DNA from: Centropus unirufus
Lineage: Eukaryota > Chordata > Aves > Cuculiformes > Centropidae
Length of the DNA: 64,000 nt
Reading direction: 5' to 3'
Assembly: GCA_013397695.1 (NCBI GenBank)
Contig: VYZI01000118.1
Location: 2,249,816-2,313,815 of the forward strand
In this document: positions 56,274 to 64,000 of the stretch, piece after piece
Position numbering within the stretch: position 1 is the first letter of the stretch
Layout of the letters: each line of letters starts with the position of its first letter
The notes under the pieces: generated by a model
Seen by the model: the letters and a program-made list of their open reading frames with translations, nothing else
Databases searched by the model: none
What the model was told of the DNA's origin: nothing
Made by a program: the position numbers and the translations under genes

Positions 56274-57318
56274 CATTTAGACACATCTGTGTAGGAGCAA
56301 AAAAAAAAAAAAAAAAAGCAATAATGAAACACAGAGCAACTTGGTGCTTTAGCAGTAGCAAATATGTGTAAATGTAATCCTTCTGTACGTGGAACCTAGC
56401 ACGGCTCCTCCTCTTGAAGGCCCCAAGAGTTTGTGCAGACTGGTTATGGCAACTGTACTCGGACCTGCTGAACAGCAGATATGTCCAAGTGGTGTACGAG
56501 GTAACCAAAATGTGCTCTGCTTCAGTGAAGTGAGCTACGCAAGTGCAAGGTAAGTGTCTGCTCCTTGCGGAACAAAGGCTGCTGCACCCACAGCAACATG
56601 TGGGAGCTGGGGAAGGGACACGGGACTGATGCTGTCCGTGGTCGCTGACACTGCCGTGGCTGGGGCAGGGCATGTAAAGTGTAGGCAGGATTCCACATAA
56701 CTGGCAGTCACACAGGTTTGGCATCTGATGGCACCTGGGGAGAGGACGGGGTAGGGGCATAAGAAGGAAAGGAGGTGGAAAGCAAAAGATGAGTGAGGGG
56801 GTGGGTGGGGATAGAAAGAAACAGAGGGATGGGTGAAGAAGACAAACTGGAAGAAGAGGTTCAATGTGTCTGTCTTCCCTAAGAGTGCACAGGAATTTGC
56901 CTCTCTGAATCCTCCTTTTATTGGCTAGATTCCTGTGCAGAGGGTCCTCGGCAACCATCAGCTGCTGAAGCTTTTGAGGATTGACTGCTGAGAGTAGGCC
57001 ATGTTCTTCATCGGGATCTTTCACTGGTGTTCGTGCCTTGGTAAACAGAACTGCAGGAATACTCGTGTACCTGGGCGCTGTGTGCAGGGAGACAGGCATG
57101 GGGCAAATGGGGGAGGTCACAGTGTTCATGCCAGGTGGGGCAAAGATAAAAACGTGTTTGGGTTTCACAGATGCCTCGCTTGAGTTAGCTGGGTTCTGCA
57201 GTCTCCTCCCACCATGCTGCCACCTATTTGCATTATGGGTGGCAAAAAGCAAAAGTAGGGGAGTGCACGTACTGCTCGGCAACTGAGCCATCATACCTCT
57301 GCCTTTCGCCCTCCCCAC
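56233..57318 (-). other. Long antisense open reading frame of unknown nature (361 codons)
   Basis: Open for 361 codons from a GTG at 57,318 (first ATG at 57,294, about 353 codons) to TAA at 56,233. No domain or family is recognised. The translation includes seven Phe from a T-run and a stretch rich in Pro, Leu, Phe and Cys derived from a purine-rich + strand section. These argue for chance opening over skewed DNA. No consensus splice or promoter context was seen. It is listed because its length is far above other noncoding frames in the window. Confidence 0.15.
56299..56317 (+). repeat. A19 run
   Basis: Nineteen A's start 26 nt after the last AATAAA. The spacing is that of a genomic copy of a poly(A) tail, though a simple A-tract is equally possible. 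Confidence 0.8.
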
Positions 57319-57325
57319 AGTTCCC

Positions 57326-57386
57326 TTTCAAATTGTGTAATATTTCAAATTGTGTAATATTAATATGTGTAAAATTGTGTAATATT
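57326..57386 (+). repeat. 17-bp tandem repeat
   Basis: Two perfect tandem copies of TTTCAAATTGTGTAATA (57,326-57,342 and 57,343-57,359) are followed by a broken copy and a further AAATTGTGTAATATT. A local short tandem duplication. Confidence 0.85.
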
Positions 57387-57529
57387 CATGGATCAGCAGG
57401 CTTCATCCAAGTGTGAAAAAAAAAATCAGGTTGTTTTATGTCATAGTTCCTGTTACAGAACCACAAGATTGGGGTTTCTTGAGTAAGGTCCCATATGTAG
57501 ACCTGCTTACCTGGAATACTTTGTCAGTT

Positions 57530-57890
57530 AAGTCTCTTGCTTGTGGAGGCTCTGCAAAAACTAGAGAGAACACAAAGGAGGACAGCCAAAAACAGAGTGA
57601 ACTCAATTTTTGGACTCAGTAGAGGTGACTGGATCATAGTCTATTAATATCACCAAGGTAGTAAGATAAATGAAGAGAGGGAATTGCTTGGTCTCAGATG
57701 GTAGGAGAAAGAGCACTTGCTTAAGGGTAAGGAAGGAAAATTTTGAACTAGATAATAGGGTCAGGGGAAGGAGTGCTTTAAACAGAGCAAGTGAGGGATG
57801 TTTTGAGGAACCTAAGGAAGGGTTTGAGGTACCATCACTCCAGAGGTTTAAACTAAAGAGGTGGCTGATAGATTTCAGTATGAAAAAAAT
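57530..57890 (+). mobile_element. Probable ancient CR1-type LINE 3' remnant
   Basis: The run of phrases GATAATAGG, GGAACCTAAGGAAGGG, CCATCACTCCAGAGGTTTAA and AGAGGTGGCTGATAGATTT follows the order found in CR1-family 3' ends of reptiles and birds (element copies read roughly GGAATAGGCTTCCAAGGGAG then CCATCATTGGAGGTTTTTAA). Identity is low, so the copy is old, and it keeps no coding capacity. Confidence 0.45.
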
Positions 57891-58714
57891 CACTTAACAT
57901 TCTAGAGTTCATGCTAGGTGGCCCAGGCTGGGTTGCCTTAGCCTGGTTTTCACAGTTGATACGATGCAAGGAATGACTGCGGCCTTGACAAGCTGTTTAA
58001 ATGCAGTAACTACCGGAGTGTAACAGGACAGAACTGTAATATTCGGATAACTTGTAATTTGTACCAGCAGCCAGGTGATAATTTGGTTTTGTGGGTCAGG
58101 GTTTGTTTGTTTTTAAGTCAGTGCAGCCTCTCGGCACTGGACGACATTGGCAGCTGGAATGTTGCAGTGGCAATGGTTATGTGATGGCCAGAAAAAATGG
58201 CTTACGATTGTGCTTTCAACCTTGCTGAGAGATGGCCTACCCTTATGGATTATCCAGTTTGCTATAAAAAAACCCCAAGGGCCTGGGACAGCAAGGAAAA
58301 CTTGGGAAATCTTGAGTCCTCGTAAAACACAGCTTCCGAGTATTCATATTGAATCTCAGTACACAAACATGTCAAAATGTATTTAAAATACAGCGTGGTT
58401 TGTTCTGAGGCAGTGTCACAGTTTATACCAGGTGCAATAGCTTCTCTGGCAATTCAGAAAGCATTTCAGGCAATGAAACGGAGCAACCTCTTAAAAGTTT
58501 TACCTTCATCTTATTCTCCAGCTTGTAGCATATCTTTGCCCTCTCAGACCTGGTTTATCTCTGCAAGATTTGCTTTATGCATTTTTCTCTTGGGATCTGG
58601 AATATATCTCTCTCTCCTGTGATTCAATTTCCTTCTTAGAGTTTTCAAAAAGTCCTTGTTGGGTAATTAGATGATTCTGGGACACTGCATTGTGCCAGTT
58701 TTAAAGATATGTCT

Positions 58715-58865
58715 TTGTTAGAGTCAGAAAGGACTGTTGCCATCATCCAACCTCCTGCATGAGATGGTTACAGAATTTCACATGCTCTTTTTTACATCTA
58801 ACTTTTGTCTGAACTTGAATAATCAGTACCTGGTACCTGAGACAACTGTTCACTAAAATACAGAT
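58715..58865 (-). mobile_element. Possible ancient CR1-like 3' end, antisense
   Basis: AGAGTCAGAAAGGACTGTTG and CATCATCCAACCTCCTGCAT resemble the antisense wording at sauropsid CR1 3' ends (GAAAGGACC...CATCTAGTCCAACCCCCTGC). Only about 60 bp match well, so the family and extent are uncertain. Confidence 0.4.
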
Positions 58866-61179
58866 GCTACTTCACCTTGCAGTACTCAGTCAGAGGAGGT
58901 GCTGGAAAAGTCTGGGTTTTAACATAACAGCTTTTTGCTTAGACATCTTTTGCATGCTGCTTTGAGATGGAGCAGGAGGAAGACAGGCATCACCTCCATC
59001 CCAAAGGGCTCCATTCCCGTGATACATGAAAAGATGGATTGGCCAGATTATTCCATGGGCTTCTCTTAACAAATTGTTTCCCTGTTGTGAAAGCAGCTGT
59101 TCAGCAAGCAGTCCAGTGCTAACTGCTAGCTAATGGTTCAGAGTGTCCAGGCGGAATAGGAATTAAGCTTTTTTTCTTTTATCTTTCTTTTTTTAATCAG
59201 TTATTAAAATGTGTGGAATGGAATCGCCACTTGGTGGCAAAGCTGCACAGGAAGTAAAACATGACTGCCTTTCAGAAATGCTTTCACTCTCCTGGCATTT
59301 GTGGGAACCTCTCAGGATTACAAAGGCTCCTTACCTGCAAGGCTATGTTTTTGTTTCTAATTGCATTACTGAGTTCCTACAATCATAATGCTACGTGTGG
59401 TGCTCGTAGAAATTGTTTGATTCCTTGAACACAAGATGTACCCAGTCAGTCAGCGTGGTGTAAGCCAGGACAATGGGAATGCCCTTCCTGGAGTCTCCAG
59501 CACACTGAGAGACAATACTGCATGAAAAAGCTTCAAAGACAAGCTAAAGGACTTAGAACTCTGGAGCTCTCTCTTTCTAATACAGGTTTTGGCATTGTCT
59601 TAATGGCAAAGGCACACACTGTAATAGGGCAAGATAGAATATGTTTGAAAAATAACAATAAAACCCTAGATTGCATCTCTTTCCAGCAGCTGTTATAAAA
59701 AAAAAATCCTTCCATTTTTTATTTTTTTACGATTTAAGGAGGGATGGTTTGCTGGGAGACAAAACACCATTTCTCACATCAACCTGATGCTTTTGTAGGG
59801 GGAGGAAGCAGCAAGAGTTCATCTAAAGGAGCCTTTTCTTCAGGTGATTCTTGCTAATGGCTGGAAACGGTTCAGCACACGGGGCAATAGGTGTGCTGCT
59901 TAGAAGCTGATAATGTTTTCTGGTGCAGCATCGTGACATAATAAAACCATGCTATGCTTTTTCCTCAGCCAAAGTTCAGACAACATCAGCCCCTTTTGCT
60001 CTGCACCTCAGCAAAAAAGGTGCCTGTTGGCTGCAGGCTCATGAGAGAAGCAAGCAACTGAAAGCAGTAAGAGACATCTCTTGCAACTGCATTTCAGGAG
60101 AGAAGTGACTCCTGACAACACACAGCAAGGTCTCGGCCTCCCTGTGGGTTTGGACAAATGAGTGAGTTTGCAACGTAAGAATCTCTCTCCTGTTTCATGC
60201 TCTCGAACACTCAAACTGCATTTATTACCAAGGTTCCCTTGGCTCTAAATAAGAGACTGAATTCATTGCCCCTGCTCCTTATTCCAGCAGATCTGCTTTA
60301 TGGTAATGCTAAGACAATAGGAGCGATGTTTACTTTCTGCCTCTCCTATTCCGTGGTCTCACAGCATATTCTGAATATGTCTGTGCTATTGAAGCTAATG
60401 AGCTTTTCTTCTGTTTAACAAGCAGGCCCTTTAAACCCGTGCAACAGCAGACATTTCTAAAACATGGCATAGTGCAGAAATTCCTGCTAAGCTTAGTGAT
60501 AAGTCGAGAACAGTTACCTAGGGTTTCTTCCATGATACTCTGATGTGTCCCAGTTCTCTTTTTGCATGTACACACACATTTTACCGGTGGAGATGGAATT
60601 AGCAGAATTCTGTTCTTCCAAAATGCCAGTCTTAAAAGTATCATTAATAAATGACCCAAGAGTTTAAAATTCTGATTCCCTTAAAATCTTGAGTTGCTTC
60701 TGTGAATGTCTTTACAGTGATATTTCATTCAAATTTCTTCCCTGGACTGTCTAGGCCATATAATAAAACCAGCAAGGTCAGGCAGGCTCCTGTGTGATCA
60801 ATCAATTCTATTGTATTTTCGCTTGAGCCAAACAGCTTTTTATGCTCAAGATGACAGGTCCTCACCTCAGCCGTCATCCTTTTCCCTTGGACCTCAATGA
60901 GCCAGGACCCACATCCTTGCTGCAAACTATTACCTCTGAATGGCATTTCTTTCTTAAATTCTTGATTTGTGGTGCAAAATAGTTTGCAGGGGTCAGGACA
61001 ATCAGACCTGTATTATTAAGCACGATGAAGAGCAGCAACCCTAGCTCTACGGGTTCGTATTTACATGTTTGCTTGATCTCGCTGGGTTTGCTGGCAGATA
61101 TTTAAGTGCTGCCACATTCAAAGATGTTTTTGGTCTGGTTTGTTGTGGGGTATCCCCTGCTGGGTTTTGTTTTTCAGAC

Positions 61180-61990
61180 GCCGCGATCTCGGCGGCTGGG
61201 ACAGAAGATGACGGCAGGAGCGGGCACCGCTTTAACTTGACTCGGGAAGAAATCTGTGGAAGAGAACACGACGCGGTTACCTCAGCTTTGGCACAGCAGC
61301 GCCAGCCTCCTGCGAGCCGCGGCTCCGCGCCGAGGGGGCCGNNNNNNNNNNNNNNNNNNNNNNNNNNNNNNNNNNNNNNNNNNNNNNNNNNNNNNNNNNN
61401 NNNNNNNNNNNNNNNNNNNNNNNNNNNNNNNNNNNNNNNNNNNNNNNNNNNNNNNNNNNNNNNNNNNNNNNNNNNNNNNNNNNNNNNNNNNNNNNNNNNN
61501 NNNNNNNNNNNNNNNNNNNNNNNNNNNNNNNNNNNNNNNNNNNNNNNNNNNNNNNNNNNNNNNNNNNNNNNNNNNNNNNNNNNNNNNNNNNNNNNNNNNN
61601 NNNNNNNNNNNNNNNNNNNNNNNNNNNNNNNNNNNNNNNNNNNNNNNNNNNNNNNNNNNNNNNNNNNNNNNNNNNNNNNNNNNNNNNNNNNNNNNNNNNN
61701 NNNNNNNNNNNNNNNNNNNNNNNNNNNNNNNNNNNNNNNNNNNNNNNNNNNNNNNNNNNNNNNNNNNNNNNNNNNNNNNNNNNNNNNNNNNNNNNNNNNN
61801 NNNNNNNNNNNCGCGCGGGGCCGGGCTTTCCCCGCCATCCCGGCGCGGGCCGCTCCGCCGGGGCCTCTGGGCAGCGCCGTCTCAGGCGCGGCCCTCGGCT
61901 GCCGAGCGCTTCCCGGGAGGGGCCGGGCCCGCACGGGCGCGTCCCGGAGGCGAGGGGCCGGGTCCGCGCCCCACGAGCGTGTCCTTGCAG
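61180..61990 (+). promoter_or_regulatory. CpG island interrupted by a sequence gap; probable promoter/first exon of the downstream gene (PPP3CB by synteny)
   Basis: Both flanks of the gap are extremely GC- and CpG-rich (61,180-61,341 and 61,812-61,990), unlike the rest of the window. This is typical of a vertebrate CpG-island promoter. In mammals the gene following USP54 in the same direction is PPP3CB, encoding the calcineurin catalytic subunit beta, whose GC-rich first exon codes for a poly-Pro N terminus. That exon would fall in the Ns. No PPP3CB coding sequence is visible in the flanks or in the last 2 kb, so the gene name is an inference. Confidence 0.55.
61342..61811. other. Assembly gap (470 N)
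   Basis: An unbroken run of N inside a GC-rich island. Open frames reported across it on either strand are artefacts. GC-rich bird promoters are commonly missing from assemblies, so this is likely real sequence that failed to assemble. Confidence 0.99.
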
Positions 61991-64000
61991 CGTGTGTGGG
62001 AAGACCAGCCCAGCTGAAGGAGCCTACAGGACGTTTATTGGATCCAAGTTGCCAATTAAGAGCACGCCGTAGCTAACACTTCAAAGAATTTATAGCCTTG
62101 GGTTACGCCGATTGCGGATAACTTTATCTTGATGTTAAAGGTTTTGACCTATATTTGGCCACGGCAGTGTGGACATTTGCCATAGCAGATCTGGGCTGTT
62201 GGGATTCACGGCTGCACACGGAGCTCTCTGCTTCCCAGGAGCGCGGCGTTTGACTGGTTTCCAAGGGGTATGGGTCTGTCTAACTTTGCCTTCCTCAAGA
62301 CAACCCCCCACGCACACTACACGGAAAGGCCGTATTTGTCCGCAGCAGGTCTTAAGTAAAGCCTTGGAAACCCATAGTAAGCTTTGGAAATCGGCATGTT
62401 TTCCAGTAGAACTGGAAAGCCACAGTGAGTTGTTAGTCATTTTGGATTGCTTAACCTGTTGATTTGTTTTAAGGAATTGCAAGAATAGATGTAGAAAATG
62501 TTAAAACCAGTCGATTGGAAGCTTGTATCATTAGCGTTTCTTTAACTCGTAGCGTTTAGACTTACTGAGCATTTGTACCTTCAATGCAATTTGTTGTAAC
62601 ACACTGAGTTCTTCGAACAACACAGCAGAACTAATGGTAAGCGAGTAGATACTTTATAGTGCGCTGGCGAACCTGCTGATTTCCAGTCTCTTTATAATTC
62701 AGCTTGTTCAACGTGACCTGTGCAGCCGGCTGTTGAGAATCACAGTTAAATTTGCTCTGTTCTAACAGCCTGAGGTGACAGTATTTGTTTGAACTTGCAT
62801 GTGTAGGATGCAGAAGTACCGCAAAAGTAATCAGGCTTTAAGAGCCTCATTCGATGTAACTACAACCAGCTAAATGTTCATATATCAACGTTTTACTGTT
62901 CCTCCAGCTGACCCGTGCTGCCCATAGCTATCCTGCTGAATCACCGGTTTCTGGAGAAAGACCGGACAGCTGTGCCAAGCTGCCTGTGTTCTAGATCTGA
63001 AGGGCAGAGAGGTTTGGTTCCGCCCCCACACTCTCATCAGGTGCAGTGCAGTTGGAAGTATTTTTACAGCCCACGACCCCAGGGGTGCAGGATTGCAGGC
63101 GATGCCAGTGTTAAGTGGGAGTGCCCGTTGAAGACACATTGATGTTTCAGTGTGACAGCTGTGTCACCTCCCTGTTAAGCAGATGTGTCCCCTCACATAC
63201 CAAGGAATGTGTAACAAATGAGTTACAGATACTGTGATATTCTGCTTCTATCAAGGCAGTGCTGCGTAGCAGGGTACCCAGAAGTGTTAATGTTTTACGC
63301 TAGAGATGTGTGGACCGGGTTTGCTGGTGAAACTGTTAACAGATGGTTGTATAATGGCTTATACTTTCAACTTCTGTAATGCTTATTAATTGTTGTAGAA
63401 ATTACCTTTTTTTTCCTAAGTATCAACTTACTAATTGATAGGTATTAGTGAATTTATTTACGGGAATATGGTTTTGGGTTTCTTCTGAAGGAAATGAGCT
63501 TTTTCAGTTCATTTGGTTTAATGTGATCCACTAAAAAAAAGCCTAGAAGTATTCTGGAGATCTTACTTTTGCATGTCCCAGCTCTGTTCCCATGAAAGAA
63601 AACATCCTTGGCGCACCCAGGTTTTGTCTTTCTCCTTGTTGAGACATTGGTAATGTCTCAGGTGCTTTAGAGCAGCCAGAAGAAAAATTTGACAATATCT
63701 TCTGGCGTGCTTGTGCATTGGTCCCTATTTCAGCTTTCATGCTGTCTGTATTCTCGGACAAAGTGTGAATTCAGGACATGCTTGCTGATGTTTGTATTGT
63801 TTCGTATCTTGCTCTTATTTTAGCTTTATTTCCTTTCTTGGAATTACTGGAAGAGGGGAAGAAAATAACAGCAACCATTACATTTCAGAGACCGTGATAA
63901 ATGAAATCCTTTACCACTAATAATGTGTGTTGGCAGAAATGGGCAAAAAGTGGTCAAATTACTGTATCTTTGGTAATTAATCTTTTTTAATCAGGTAGGA
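61991..64000. other. Unassigned sequence after the CpG island
   Basis: AT-balanced noncoding DNA, presumably first intron of the downstream gene if the island is its promoter. A T-run lies near 63,407. I recognise no exon, repeat family or RNA gene. Confidence 0.6.

Larger units (their letters stand above)
55600..61150. other. Intergenic region between USP54 and the next gene
   Basis: Apart from the items listed separately (AATAAA cluster, A-run, antisense ORF, tandem repeat, CR1 remnants) I see no supported gene. Frames between 58,100 and 61,000 are short, lack family resemblance and overlap on both strands. Confidence 0.7.

Noticed and set aside
61047..62076. Open frames of 250-335 codons spanning the N gap on both strands
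   Set aside because: They exist only because N codons are not read as stops. The visible ends show no known protein.
62000..64000. Search for PPP3CB exon 2 after the CpG island
   Set aside because: I found no sequence encoding the conserved calcineurin N-terminal segment. Exon 2 is probably beyond the window.
1..64000. CRISPR arrays, bacterial operons, ribosome binding sites, phage or plasmid features
   Set aside because: The window is spliced vertebrate nuclear DNA. No direct-repeat/spacer structure or prokaryotic gene organisation was seen, and no tRNA or rRNA gene was recognised by eye.

Overview
This is vertebrate, most likely avian, nuclear DNA. The window is dominated by one gene, USP54 (ubiquitin carboxyl-terminal hydrolase 54), on the + strand with its coding part at 11,466-54,821. 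Bird origin is inferred from decayed CR1 LINE copies, short introns compared with a mammalian locus, and an assembly gap inside a very GC-rich promoter-like island. I cannot name the species. There are no operons, CRISPR arrays or bacterial-type features.

Layout. (1) 1-11,452 is noncoding and probably belongs to the 5' noncoding intron(s) or promoter side of USP54. It holds low-complexity tracts, a small CpG-dense patch and a diverged 36-bp repeat pair. (2) 11,466-54,821 carries 22 coding exons. I placed every exon boundary, and the reading frame stays open across all 21 junctions. The total is 5,238 nt, or 1,745 codons plus TGA. Twenty introns are GT-AG and one (intron 11, 37,125-37,397) is GC-AG. 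Intron 5 contains a dead, antisense CR1 element with recognisable reverse-transcriptase remnants. (3) 54,822 to about 55,595 is the 3' UTR, with AATAAA at 55,571. (4) 55,600-61,150 is intergenic. It holds three more AATAAA hexamers followed by an A19 run, an unusually long unrecognised antisense ORF (56,233-57,318), a short 17-bp tandem repeat and two probable ancient CR1 3'-end remnants. (5) 61,180-61,990 is a CpG island interrupted by 470 Ns. From mammalian gene order (USP54 followed in the same direction by PPP3CB) it is the probable promoter/first exon of PPP3CB, but no PPP3CB coding sequence is visible. (6) 62,000-64,000 shows nothing I can assign, and would be first-intron sequence if the PPP3CB inference holds.

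The encoded protein has an N-terminal USP catalytic domain (about residues 30-352) with the nucleophile Cys42, His302 and a downstream Asp (D319 or D320). A long Ser/Pro-rich, largely disordered tail follows. Within the tail are a conserved basic block (about 573-607), a helical segment (about 743-876) and a conserved motif near the C terminus (about 1680-1697). I found no evidence for a new multi-gene system. The items most worth checking are the GC-AG intron, the long antisense ORF, the poly(A)-like end at 56.3 kb, the hidden promoter in the gap, and the repeat-like blocks in the introns.
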